Source: Flavobacteriales bacterium UBA7666 (GTDB lineage Bacteria > Bacteroidota > Bacteroidia > Flavobacteriales_D > Crocinitomicaceae). Taken from it: a stretch of DNA of 64,000 nt. Within the stretch, counting starts at the first letter, position 1, and each line of letters begins with the position of its first letter. Positions 56,493 to 64,000 of this stretch are shown in pieces. The notes under the pieces were generated by a model, which saw only the letters and a list, made by a program, of their open reading frames with translations, ran no database searches and was not told the origin of the DNA. Where the stretch lies: NCBI GenBank assembly GCA_002483265.1, contig DLHO01000027.1:248001-312000 (forward strand), in the 5' to 3' direction. Position numbers and translations under genes: made by a program.

Positions 56493-56537
56493 AATCAACC
56501 GGATATGCAGTAATGAGTTGGCATATCCGGATTGATC
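56493..56537 (-). terminator. hairpin between precursors 2 and 1
   Basis: AATCAACCGGATATGC (56493-56508) pairs with GCATATCCGGATTGATC (56521-56537), one bulge. On the minus strand CCTTTTCTG follows. Precursor 1 therefore seems to depend on read-through. Confidence 0.6.
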
Positions 56538-56553
56538 CCAGTTCAATTGATGA

Positions 56554-56766
56554 CTAGCAACCGTTTAAGTACACGCAAGTGCTTGCAGGAGAACCACAAG
56601 TTTGAGGATTGCATGGAGAAGAATTGCCTCCGGTTGTTACCGGTCCATTGCTATCTTCTAGCCTGTTGTTACGTCCTCCCTGAACTGCCGCCATATTCTG
56701 GTCGTTCAAACGGGAAATTGTCTCTTTGTTCAGGTTTAATTTACCCTGAAGATTGATCTTTTTCAT
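56554..56766 (-). CDS. class I lanthipeptide precursor 2
   Basis: 70 residues. Leader ends MAAVQGG; core about 39 residues, again with GPVTTGGNSSPCNPQTC, then a GSPAST insertion and CVYLNGC, so four Cys. It is the first gene after the dyad promoter. The 5' flank (to about 56821) is duplicated in front of precursor 1, showing tandem duplication of gene plus leader DNA. Confidence 0.9.
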   Translation of the reverse strand: MKKINLQGKLNLNKETISRLNDQNMAAVQGGRNNRLEDSNGPVTTGGNSSPCNPQTCGSPASTCVYLNGC

Positions 56767-56846
56767 ATCAGTAAAATAAAATGTACGCTTACTCTCTTAA
56801 CTGGGATTTTCAGCATACTCCCGCTTCTACGGCCATAAAAGTGAAA

Positions 56847-56899
56847 CGAAGGTAGATGTAGCCAATCCGATAAGATCGGATTGTATTCACTTAGTTTTG
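56847..56899. promoter_or_regulatory. divergent CARTCCG-dyad promoters of the lanthipeptide genes
   Basis: One perfect dyad CAATCCG-N7-CGGATTG (56863-56883) serves both directions. Plus side: 8 bp, then TAGTTTTG (56892-56899), facing precursor 3/lanB. Minus side: 8 bp, then TACCTTCG (56847-56854 complement; one mismatch to TAnnTTTG), facing precursor 2/1/lanC. The geometry is identical to the two promoters at 52.2 kb. Confidence 0.75.
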
Positions 56900-56925
56900 T
56901 CTCCAAACAATAATTCATTCGTGTT

Positions 56926-57117
56926 ATGAAAAAAATTGCATTGGAGGGGAAATTGACCCTCAGAAAGGAAACGATTGCGGCTTTGAACCGGGATCAGCTG
57001 CACAGTGTTGTTGGCGGTTTGGAGCGGACTCAACAGACAAAAGACATGGTTTGTATGGATGAAACGAAAGTTTGTCCGGCTACTCAAACGTGTGATACTG
57101 CTTTTGTAATTGCATAA
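56926..57117 (+). CDS. class I lanthipeptide precursor 3
   Basis: 63 residues. Leader MKKIALEGKLTLRKETIAAL...VVGG is paralogous to precursors 1 and 2; core LERTQQTKDMVCMDETKVC then PATQTCDTAFVIA with three Cys and five Thr but no Ser. The core differs completely from precursors 1 and 2, so a distinct product is expected from the same LanB/LanC. Placed directly before lanB. Confidence 0.88.
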   Translation: MKKIALEGKLTLRKETIAALNRDQLHSVVGGLERTQQTKDMVCMDETKVCPATQTCDTAFVIA

Positions 57118-57157
57118 TAGTAACCATTCAACACCAACCACTATTTACAGAACAGCA

Positions 57158-57183
57158 ATGGCTATCTTTTCGGAGGTAGCCAT
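57158..57183 (+). terminator. attenuator-type hairpin between precursor 3 and lanB
   Basis: ATGGCTATC and GGTAGCCAT pair (9 bp, one G-U) across TTTTCGGA, followed by GCTTTGATT. Weak T-run; it could reduce lanB relative to the precursor. Confidence 0.5.
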
Positions 57184-57232
57184 GCTTTGATTCAAGAAAA
57201 AAAGTGTTGCCTTACAGTATTGAAAAATTACA

Positions 57233-60200
57233 ATGGAATATACCTTTCACGATACCCTTATTATACGCACACCGCTAAGGCCATTTCAATCTTCTTTTTC
57301 CGAAGATGAGTTGGTCAGTCTGTTCTCACAAAAAGCTATTCAGGAAGCATTGTTCCTTGCTTCACCGAATTTACTGGATGAATTCTGCAAGTGGCAGAGC
57401 GGTGCTTTCGAAGGGGAAGAACGGAAGCAAAAACTGGTGTTTTCCCTGCAGAAATACGCTCTGCGTATGCACAACCGTTGTACTCCCTTCGGTTTGTTTG
57501 CCAAATGTGGTATTGTCCGGTGGGGGGATAACAACCAAATCATACAGCTGCCCGAAAACCGGTATCGGAAGACTCGCCTTGATATGCATTTTTCTTGTAA
57601 CCTTGCCAGTGAAATTTCCCGACTTCCTCATGTACGGACCCATCTGAAATTCTTTCCGAACAATAGTCTGTATAACGTTGGCAGGCGTTTCCGCTACGTT
57701 GAATATACCTATGTCGACGGTAAGCGCAATTACCAGATCAGTGCAGTTGATCATTCAGAATACATCGATCTTGTATTGCAGGATGCGCGAAATGGTGCTT
57801 CCATACAACAACTAGCAGCCATACTGATGCAGTACGATGCCGAACTTTCTGTAACCGAAACGAAACAATTTATCGAAGAACTCATCGATGCGCAATTGCT
57901 CGTCAGTGAACTGGAACCCACTGTCAGCGGCTCTGAGGTGATGGTTATGCTGGTAAATCGGTTGACCAGTATTCAACAACAAGCAGATTCCGAAGAGCTA
58001 TCCAATCTGGTTGATTTTTTGGAAAAAACAAGCCGCAAATTGGGGCAGATCGATATGAATCTATTCAATGAAATTGGCCACTACACAGAACTACAGGAAT
58101 TCCTAAAAACCAGTTCCATCCCTTTTGAATTAGGAAAGCTATTTCAGACGGATCTGTTTATTACAGCGTCTCCCGAAAATCAAACCATTGATCAGGCATT
58201 TCAGGGACAACTGAAAACGGTAGTCCGGGTATTGAACCGATTGACAGTAAAACCCGATAAAACCCATTTATCAGAATTCAAACGGCAATTTTACGAACGG
58301 TACGAAAACGCCGAATTACCCTTATTGACTGTACTTGACAATGAATCGGGAATCGGTTATGCCGGTAACTCCAATCATACTGGAGATACAAGTCCACTTA
58401 TCAGGGATTTTCCTGTGAACTCCAAAATAAGCAACGGCTTCGAAATGGTCTGGGATCAACGGGAATCGTTTTTACTTCACAAGCTGACACAAGCGCTTAA
58501 GGTGAATGCGCAGGTGGTACACATAGGACTTCATGAGTTGGATTCGTTCCCTGAAAACTGGACTGATTTACCAGACACGTTTCCCGTACAGTTCAACCAT
58601 ACCGGTAATCAGCTTCTGATCAAAGGTATTGGGGGAAGTAGTGGTGTCAATATGTTAGGTCGCTTCACTACAGGAAACGAACAGATTCGAACAATGGTGG
58701 AAGAAATTGCATCTTATGAACAGGCGTTGCATCCGGAAAAGATCCTTGCCGAAATCGTGCATCTACCAGAAAACCGAACAGGAAATGTACTGTTGCGTTC
58801 CTCCTTTCGGAAATATGAGATCCCTTACCTCGCTCAATCCGAATTGCCCGACGAACAGCAAATAGATCTGAGTGATTTGTATGTTTCTATCCAAAACGAC
58901 GAACTAGTTCTGCGTTCCGCAAGGTTGAACAAAGAAATCCTTCCACGACTCGGAAACGCCCACAATTATTCGTTCAACTCACTTCCAGTTTACCATTTCT
59001 TATCTGATCTGCAATATACTGGGAAAAGAAGTGGTGTTTCTTTTGACTGGGGAAAACTGCAAAACGAATTTTCCTTTTTGCCACGTGTTGAAGTGGGAAC
59101 GGTTATCGTTTCGCTGGCTACTTGGAACGTAAACAAAATTGTAATCAAGAAACTGGATAGCCCGGAGAGTCTCCTGGAATGGAAACAGGCCAATCAATTG
59201 CCAGACTTGGTATTACTGGTGGAAAGCGACAATGAAATGCTCATCAATTTTGGGGACAACCTTAGTCTGCAAGGATTCCTGATGCAAATCAAAAACAAAT
59301 CATCTTTCACACTGAAGGAATTTATATTTTCCCCAGAAACAGCACTTGTAAAGGATGACAACGAAAAAAGCTATACCAACGAGTTCATTGCGATTCTGCA
59401 GAGAAAAGAAACTCCAGTGGCTATGGAGCGAGCATTCGTTCAGCGAACGGACACGGCTGTCCCACGCACTTTCGTTCCGGGTTCAGAATGGTTGTATTAC
59501 AAGCTGTATTGCGGGATCAAAACGGCCGATGAGATCCTCACTGATGTCCTGCAACCTTTGTCGGAGAATTTGATCAACGAAAACAGAATAGATTCCTGGT
59601 TTTTCATCCGTTATTCCGACCCGGATCCGCACCTTCGAATTCGTTTTCACATTCCGGACGCAAGTAATGTTGGTCGGGTAATTGAATTGTTCAGAGAATA
59701 CCTGCAATCTTACATTGATCAGAATTTGATCTGGAGCATACAACTAGACACCTATCAACGTGAGATAGAACGATACGGCGAGTCGACGATGCTGTTGTCG
59801 GAACAATTGTTTTTCCAAGACAGTCTGGCAGCAGTCCAGCTGCTGAATCTGTTGGGTCCAGATGAAAACGGTCAGCAACTCAGATGGCTTTCAGCTCTCC
59901 GATCCGTTGACAACCTGCTGAACGATTTTCGTTTTAATCTGCAGGAAAAACGCGATCTGATGCATTACCTGAAAACCGCTTTCGGACAAGAATTCAACGT
60001 GAACAAACAACTGAATAAATTAATCGACAAGAAATATCGGTCCGTACAGCGGGAAATAGAAGAGATACTTAACACTTCCAGTGATAAAACGAATGAATGG
60101 TATCCGATAATTACCTTGTTGGAGCAGAAGTCCGCAGGAATCCAATCAATTGCTGCCGAACTTTTACGTTTGAATGCAACAGATTCTGCATTGGGCAAAG

Positions 60201-60367
60201 AGAATCTGGTCAGCAGTTACATTCACATGTTACTGAACCGTTTGATAAAGAACAAACAGCGAATGCATGAATGGATCCTTTATGATTTTCTCTACCGCAC
60301 CTACAAGTCTCAATGTGCCCGAGCAGGGCTCAAAGAATCTGCTGCAGCGATGCTTGGGAGTGAATAG
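57233..60367 (+). CDS. full-length LanB lantibiotic dehydratase
   Basis: 1044 residues. Dehydrates Ser/Thr in the lanthipeptide precursors using glutamyl-tRNA. The N-terminal glutamylation domain (about 10-660) begins with RTPLRPFQSSF and has ALRMHNRCTPFGLFAKCGIVRW (about 85-106); the C-terminal elimination domain (about 745-1035) starts GSEWLYYKLYCGIKTADEIL and includes SWFFIRYSDPDPHLRIRF. Both parts are in one chain, as in NisB, rather than split. Follows precursor 3 by 115 bp. The partner cyclase LanC is encoded on the other strand. Confidence 0.94.
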   Translation: MEYTFHDTLIIRTPLRPFQSSFSEDELVSLFSQKAIQEALFLASPNLLDEFCKWQSGAFEGEERKQKLVFSLQKYALRMHNRCTPFGLFAKCGIVRWGDNNQIIQLPENRYRKTRLDMHFSCNLASEISRLPHVRTHLKFFPNNSLYNVGRRFRYVEYTYVDGKRNYQISAVDHSEYIDLVLQDARNGASIQQLAAILMQYDAELSVTETKQFIEELIDAQLLVSELEPTVSGSEVMVMLVNRLTSIQQQADSEELSNLVDFLEKTSRKLGQIDMNLFNEIGHYTELQEFLKTSSIPFELGKLFQTDLFITASPENQTIDQAFQGQLKTVVRVLNRLTVKPDKTHLSEFKRQFYERYENAELPLLTVLDNESGIGYAGNSNHTGDTSPLIRDFPVNSKISNGFEMVWDQRESFLLHKLTQALKVNAQVVHIGLHELDSFPENWTDLPDTFPVQFNHTGNQLLIKGIGGSSGVNMLGRFTTGNEQIRTMVEEIASYEQALHPEKILAEIVHLPENRTGNVLLRSSFRKYEIPYLAQSELPDEQQIDLSDLYVSIQNDELVLRSARLNKEILPRLGNAHNYSFNSLPVYHFLSDLQYTGKRSGVSFDWGKLQNEFSFLPRVEVGTVIVSLATWNVNKIVIKKLDSPESLLEWKQANQLPDLVLLVESDNEMLINFGDNLSLQGFLMQIKNKSSFTLKEFIFSPETALVKDDNEKSYTNEFIAILQRKETPVAMERAFVQRTDTAVPRTFVPGSEWLYYKLYCGIKTADEILTDVLQPLSENLINENRIDSWFFIRYSDPDPHLRIRFHIPDASNVGRVIELFREYLQSYIDQNLIWSIQLDTYQREIERYGESTMLLSEQLFFQDSLAAVQLLNLLGPDENGQQLRWLSALRSVDNLLNDFRFNLQEKRDLMHYLKTAFGQEFNVNKQLNKLIDKKYRSVQREIEEILNTSSDKTNEWYPIITLLEQKSAGIQSIAAELLRLNATDSALGKENLVSSYIHMLLNRLIKNKQRMHEWILYDFLYRTYKSQCARAGLKESAAAMLGSE

Positions 60368-60423
60368 TGATTTTAGACGTGCCAGGTCGACCAGAATGGG
60401 GTTCGGAAAAATGGTATTCGGGT

Positions 60424-60648
60424 CTAATCCAAAAAACCAATGACCAATCGATTGACCCGCTCATATTTGTAAGTTTTTCGGTAAGGACAGTAAATGATTT
60501 GGGCTCCGAGCTCACGCATGAACCGAAGGTATTCCCCACAGGTGCTCCTGGAAATTTCCAGTTTTCGGGCAAAATCCTGCATACTTCCAGTAGATTCAAT
60601 CCGGATCAAGTAATCCATATACTTTAAGCGTTCTATTTGTTTGTGCAT
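60424..60648 (-). CDS. small HTH protein (74 residues)
   Basis: Contains a winged-helix-like segment: MDYLIRIESTGSMQDFARKLEISRSTCGEYLRFMRELGA (about 11-49), then a wing-like part IIYCPYRKTYKYE. I recall similar 70-80 residue HTH proteins encoded next to peptide gene clusters in Bacteroidota. Probably a DNA-binding regulator of this locus; target unknown. Convergent with lanB. Confidence 0.72.
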   Translation of the reverse strand: MHKQIERLKYMDYLIRIESTGSMQDFARKLEISRSTCGEYLRFMRELGAQIIYCPYRKTYKYERVNRLVIGFLD

Positions 60649-60683
60649 AGGGCTTCTCCATTTAGAATAATTCGACCTTCACA

Positions 60684-60718
60684 GCGCGATTCAAACTTGT
60701 ATGGTCGCGCTTTTTTTT
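60684..60718 (+). terminator. intrinsic terminator after the lanB region
   Basis: GCGCGA / TCGCGC stem with a 15-nt loop, followed by eight T. It would stop plus-strand transcripts running past lanB; it also lies upstream of the small HTH gene. Confidence 0.65.
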
Positions 60719-60911
60719 GACAAATATTCCACCTTAGAGAGTGAGAAAAAAGACTCTGAGTTGTCTATTCATGAATTATCTGACAGATATTTCATAAATT
60801 ATTTATTGTGTAAATGGGGTTTAAGTGATTGATTATCAAATATATGAACAGGGGCAAATCAGCCGCCACATCCATTTGTCAAAAAACCGACATTCGTATC
60901 CCTTACAAGCC

Positions 60912-60919
60912 TATGTTTG
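60912..60919 (+). promoter_or_regulatory. -7 box (TATGTTTG) of the orphan GG peptide gene
   Basis: Perfect TAnnTTTG 26 bp upstream of ATG 60946. No CARTCCG dyad lies in front of it, so it is probably controlled differently. Confidence 0.45.
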
Positions 60920-60945
60920 TAGAACAATTTTAAAACATTAAAAGC

Positions 60946-61176
60946 ATGAAGTCTTCAACGTTTGAATTATTCACCAGCAAAGTCCTTTCAAAGGCATCTT
61001 CTATCCGTATTGTAGGTGGTGATGACACATCCGGAATTCCAATAGGAACTGACCTCCTTTTAGGCGGTGGAACGAGACCGAAAACAACACCCATCAGCTC
61101 AACGGCAACGCATATCAAAAATGAGGATTGGGATGGTGTTGATGAGTCTGCGACAATTGAATTCATAAAACCGTAA
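60946..61176 (+). CDS. putative GG-leader peptide, possible extra precursor
   Basis: 76 residues. A leader-like N-terminus (MKSSTFELFTSKVLSKASS) leads to IRIVGGDD, then a tail rich in Thr/Ser (TRPKTTPISSTATHIK) followed by acidic residues (NEDWDGVDESATIEF). No Cys, so not a lanthipeptide; hydroxyl residues before acidic ones would suit an ATP-grasp maturase. No membrane segment. Identity as a RiPP precursor is inferred from size, GG site, own promoter and position. Confidence 0.5.
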   Translation: MKSSTFELFTSKVLSKASSIRIVGGDDTSGIPIGTDLLLGGGTRPKTTPISSTATHIKNEDWDGVDESATIEFIKP

Positions 61177-61328
61177 GTGTTTTTGTGATTTTCAATTCGA
61201 TCTAATCTACTATTACTACTTTCCTATAGGGAACAGGTTTGCATGTTACTGTGAAATTGCTCATCCTTGCCCTCAAATCCTCGCCAAAGTATTCGGCTTT
61301 TGTAGAGGTAGATTCCCCAAACTCAAAC

Positions 61329-61865
61329 CTAAACTACCTCGATCACATGTTTTGACCTCAATCCATTTGGAATGATTTGTATCTCCAGTTGCGCGTGCTT
61401 GTTTGGTTCCACTTGAACAATGAGTTTGTCGGATTTATCCCTTTTGGTACCAATTTCCACTTCATAAGTTCCCGGATCCAAGGCCATAAAAACCGTTTTT
61501 CCGGAATCGATCTTTCCTTTTTGTTCGCCATTGATAAAGATCGCACTGGCAATCAAGCGGTTTTGCATTTGTTTTTGGCGCATGAAATGAATGCCGCTTT
61601 TATTGAAATGATCATTATCAATAAGTGAATCCATTGTGGAACGTTTCCGGTTGCGAATCAGCTTGAGGATGAACATCAAAATAACCAAGGGAAGCAATAG
61701 GCTCAGAAAAGAAAGTGACCCTACAATGGCAATCGGGTATTTATCACCCGGATTTGGCGCAATCAGCTCAATCCAAAACCTGGTTGGATAGGATTCCATG
61801 AACAAAGATCCAATAGAAAGAATCAACGCCGCAAAAATGTAGATGTAAATGAGAATACGACTCAT
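61329..61865 (-). CDS. small membrane protein with C-terminal PEGA-like beta domain
   Basis: 178 residues from ATG 61865 (MSRILIYIYIF); an open extension to 61922 runs into a palindromic repeat and is unlikely. Two membrane helices (about 4-22 and 45-72), then a basic linker and a C-terminal beta domain (SAIFINGEQKGKIDSGKTVF, LDPGTYEVEIG, HAQLEIQIIPNGLRSK) like PEGA domains. Function unknown. A decayed copy of its last 55 codons is at 44983-45153. Confidence 0.75.
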   Translation of the reverse strand: MSRILIYIYIFAALILSIGSLFMESYPTRFWIELIAPNPGDKYPIAIVGSLSFLSLLLPLVILMFILKLIRNRKRSTMDSLIDNDHFNKSGIHFMRQKQMQNRLIASAIFINGEQKGKIDSGKTVFMALDPGTYEVEIGTKRDKSDKLIVQVEPNKHAQLEIQIIPNGLRSKHVIEVV

Positions 61866-61911
61866 AGTTGATTCATTTGAGGCTAAGATAAAACTTCTTC
61901 CTTTAAACCAG

Positions 61912-61940
61912 TAGGGGCGCAATTAATCGCGCCCCTACTG
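61912..61940 (-). terminator. GC-rich palindrome, probable terminator/dispersed repeat
   Basis: CAGTAGGGGCGC / GCGCCCCTACTG around AATTAATC. It lies between the ABC exporter gene (upstream on the minus strand) and the PEGA-like gene; T-rich sequence flanks both sides. GGGGCG core shared with 2220-2253. Confidence 0.65.
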
Positions 61941-61955
61941 AAGATTATTGTTTTT

Positions 61956-63713
61956 TTACTCCGCAGCAACCTCCCGGCGTTCACCAATCTGTTGTCTCCA
62001 CATTGCGTAATACAAGCCTTTTTCATCCAATAATTCGCTGTGTTTACCGGTTTCGATGATGACACCTTTCTCCAATACAAAAATGCGGTCGGCATGCATA
62101 ATAGTCGATAAGCGGTGCGCGATCAGAACGGTGATGTGTTCTTTTTTATCCGTGATCTCGCGAATGGTATTCGAAATAGCTTCTTCAGTCAAGGAATCCA
62201 AAGCAGAAGTTGCTTCGTCGAAAACCATCAATCTCGGGTGGCGCAGCAATGCACGGGCAATTGATAAACGTTGCTTTTCACCACCGCTCAGTTTCATTCC
62301 GCCTTCTCCGATTACGGTGTCCACTCCGTTTTCACTGCGCGCGATGAGGTTCGTACACGATGCTTTTCTTAATGCCTCATCGATTTCTGCGACGGTTGCA
62401 TCTGGTTTTACGAACAATAGATTCTCTCTGATCGTTCCGGAAAACAATTGTGTGTCTTGCGTTACAAATCCCAATTGCTGCTGCAATTCTTCCTTGTCAA
62501 TTTCCGCACTGCTTACTCCGTTATAAGTAATGTCTCCGCTTGGAGCACTGTACAAACCAACCAATAGTTTCACCAAAGTACTTTTTCCTGATCCGCTTGG
62601 CCCTACGAAAGCAATCGTTTCACCTTTATTCACTTCAAAGGAAATATTGGTTAAAGCATCGTAAGAAGCAGTTTTGTGACGGAATCCTACCTGGTTGAAA
62701 GCCAATTTTTCAATGGCATTTAATTGGGTAGGTTTCGTAGGCTTTACTTCGATTGGGGTATTGATAATTTGCTCAAAGTTGTGCAAAGATGCTTCTGCTT
62801 CACGGTAGGAAATAATCACATTCCCCACTTCCTGCAAAGGCCCGAAGATGAAGAACGAATAGAACTGCAGGGTCATGATTTGACCAACTGTCAGGGTGTG
62901 TCTGAAAATCAGGAACATCAGGAAGAACATGATTGACTGGCGCATCAAATTCACAAAGGTTCCCTGGGTGAAGGAAATACTTCTTACCTGACGTACTTTC
63001 TTCAATTCGAGCAAAAGGATTTTACGCGTTGCGTCATTCAATCGCTCTGTTTCCTGTGTTGCAAGACCCAAGCTTTTGACCAATTCAATATTGCGCAAAC
63101 TTTCGGTAGTACTTCCCGCCAATTGATTTGTTTCCTTCACAATGGTAGTTTGTACTTTTTTTATGCGTTTGGACAGTTTATTAGTAATATAACTCAACAA
63201 CAAGGCCGAACCCAGGTACACAACTATCAATCCGGGATGCACGCTTAAGGCGTAAACAATCACGAAAACCAATCCTACGATCGAAGTAAAGAGGATGTTT
63301 ACGAAGTTCATGATGAACCTTTCGTTGTCACTCCGTACTTTTTGCAGAATGTTCAGTGTTTCACCACTTCGTTTGTCCTCAAATTCGCTGAATGGAATTT
63401 GTAGGGTGTGTTTCAAACCATCCGTATAGATGTCAGCACCTACTTTTTGAATAGTCAGGTTTACAGTATAATCCTGAAATGCTTTTGCAATCCGGCTCAC
63501 CATGGCAGCTCCGATCGCAAGTGCGATTAAGTAACCGACTCCGGTAAGGAATTCATTTTGCGTATAATCATCCGGATGAGTGGCATATTTATCCAATAAT
63601 CTTCCGAAAATGTAAGGGTCTAACAGGGAGAATGATTGGTTGATACTGGCTAGTATCATGGAAAGGAAAACGAGTCCTTTGTAACGTTTTAAATAGGATA
63701 CGAGTATTTTCAT
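61956..63713 (-). CDS. ABC transporter, fused permease/ATPase (exporter type)
   Basis: 585 residues. Six-helix exporter membrane domain (about 10-310) followed by an ATPase: Walker A GPSGSGKST (about 370), signature LSGGEKQR (about 475), Walker B LMVFDEATSALD. MsbA/LmrA-like half transporter that works as a homodimer. No peptidase domain, so not a RiPP-processing exporter. Substrate unknown. It lies beyond the RiPP locus, in DNA that looks like the housekeeping background. Confidence 0.93.
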   Translation of the reverse strand: MKILVSYLKRYKGLVFLSMILASINQSFSLLDPYIFGRLLDKYATHPDDYTQNEFLTGVGYLIALAIGAAMVSRIAKAFQDYTVNLTIQKVGADIYTDGLKHTLQIPFSEFEDKRSGETLNILQKVRSDNERFIMNFVNILFTSIVGLVFVIVYALSVHPGLIVVYLGSALLLSYITNKLSKRIKKVQTTIVKETNQLAGSTTESLRNIELVKSLGLATQETERLNDATRKILLLELKKVRQVRSISFTQGTFVNLMRQSIMFFLMFLIFRHTLTVGQIMTLQFYSFFIFGPLQEVGNVIISYREAEASLHNFEQIINTPIEVKPTKPTQLNAIEKLAFNQVGFRHKTASYDALTNISFEVNKGETIAFVGPSGSGKSTLVKLLVGLYSAPSGDITYNGVSSAEIDKEELQQQLGFVTQDTQLFSGTIRENLLFVKPDATVAEIDEALRKASCTNLIARSENGVDTVIGEGGMKLSGGEKQRLSIARALLRHPRLMVFDEATSALDSLTEEAISNTIREITDKKEHITVLIAHRLSTIMHADRIFVLEKGVIIETGKHSELLDEKGLYYAMWRQQIGERREVAAE

Positions 63714-63827
63714 AGAAATCTAAAATTGGTGTTTTTTTCCTGAAGAATGAATGTTATTGAAAAAAATTGGAGTCTGAATTGTTGTTTCAACAGGAGATGC
63801 AAAAGTAATAAAAAGTTGCGGAATTTA

Positions 63828-63960
63828 AACCACATAGGCTCATAGAAAACATAGAATAAATAGTGTAATAGAACCATACAATTTCTTTTGTTTTACCAAC
63901 TATGTATTCTCTGTTTCTATGCGCCTTCGCTGGAGCTACTGCGTAAGCGTTGTGGTTCAC
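63828..63960. repeat. imperfect inverted intergenic repeat
   Basis: AACCACATAGGC...CATAGAAAACATAGAATAAATAG on the left matches the complement of CTATGTATTCTCTGTTTCTATG...GTGGTT on the right, with an extra GC-rich stretch in the right arm. Such ATAG-rich palindromes are common between genes in flavobacteria. No coding potential. Confidence 0.6.
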
Positions 63961-63963
63961 AAG

Positions 63964-63999
63964 AAGCCTCCCTTCAGTTTGATCCGAAGAGAGGCTTTG
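63964..63999. terminator. hairpin at the window edge
   Basis: AAGCCTC...GAGGCTT pairs and is followed by TGT at the window end. Probably a terminator for a gene beyond the window, or bidirectional. Confidence 0.4.
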
Positions 64000-64000
64000 T

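Larger units (their letters stand above)
56412..56821 (-). repeat. duplicated precursor leader DNA
   Basis: The about 55 bp upstream of each precursor ATG (56412-56467 and 56767-56821) are nearly the same, sharing TTACTCTCTTAA and GGGATTTTCAGCATACTCC. Similarity stops where the hairpin (copy 1) or promoter (copy 2) begins. Confidence 0.8.

Noticed and set aside
57371..57754. Minus-strand open frame of 127 codons inside lanB
   Set aside because: It is fully antisense to a well-supported LanB domain and has no recognisable product.

Overview
The window looks like chromosomal DNA from a flavobacterium-like Bacteroidota, probably close to Fluviicola / Crocinitomicaceae. The evidence is type IX secretion sorting domains (types A and B), a PorP/SprF protein, TAnnTTTG-type promoter boxes, AT-rich spacers and signal peptides ending in S-F-A-Q. 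The organism name is inferred from gene content; no marker gene was compared. No CRISPR array, insertion sequence, integrase, rRNA or replication origin was recognised. One tRNA (Ser, GGA) is present.

Layout. 1-12.5 kb is mostly housekeeping: the end of an unidentified gene, pth, a fatty acid desaturase, a CDF metal exporter, a large T9SS-secreted choice-of-anchor I-type protein, ispD, a 59-residue membrane protein, a bacilliredoxin, a TatD hydrolase, a secreted transglutaminase-fold protein and ansA. 12.5-24.5 kb is one minus-strand type I restriction-modification operon: half hsdS, hsdM, fic, dinD, hsdS, a SIR2-like DUF4917 gene, an EEP-family nuclease/phosphatase, a 149-residue unknown, hsdR, and a YgjP-like metallopeptidase. 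24.7-28.4 kb holds poorly characterised genes, including a two-gene unit flanked by exact 20-bp repeats. After the tRNA, 28.9-38.2 kb is a T9SS surface-protein operon (small secreted protein, 1788-residue type-B substrate, PorP/SprF, OmpA/TPR protein) preceded by a membrane TPR-AraC regulator. 40.3-45 kb holds cbpA/cbpM and a LodA/LodB quinocofactor oxidase pair.

The most interesting part is 45.4-61.2 kb, a composite RiPP locus. A single C39-peptidase ABC transporter/HlyD/TolC export operon serves what appear to be two biosynthetic systems: a grasp-with-spasm set (GG-leader precursor, ATP-grasp, SPASM protein) and a class I lanthipeptide set (three GG-leader precursors, full-length LanB, LanC). 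A further GG-containing peptide and a small HTH protein follow. Four promoters in this locus share one architecture that I found by reading the spacers: a 21-bp dyad CARTCCG-N7-CGGAYTG placed exactly 8 bp upstream of a TAnnTTTG-type -7 box. It occurs in front of the transporter operon, the grasp-with-spasm operon and both divergent lanthipeptide transcripts. This suggests one regulator controls export and both peptide classes. Three precursor genes are separated from their processing enzymes by hairpins that may act as attenuators, and a fourth hairpin separates the two tandem precursors.

The window ends with a small membrane protein (a decayed copy of whose 3' end lies at 44983-45153), an ABC exporter, and a palindromic intergenic repeat.
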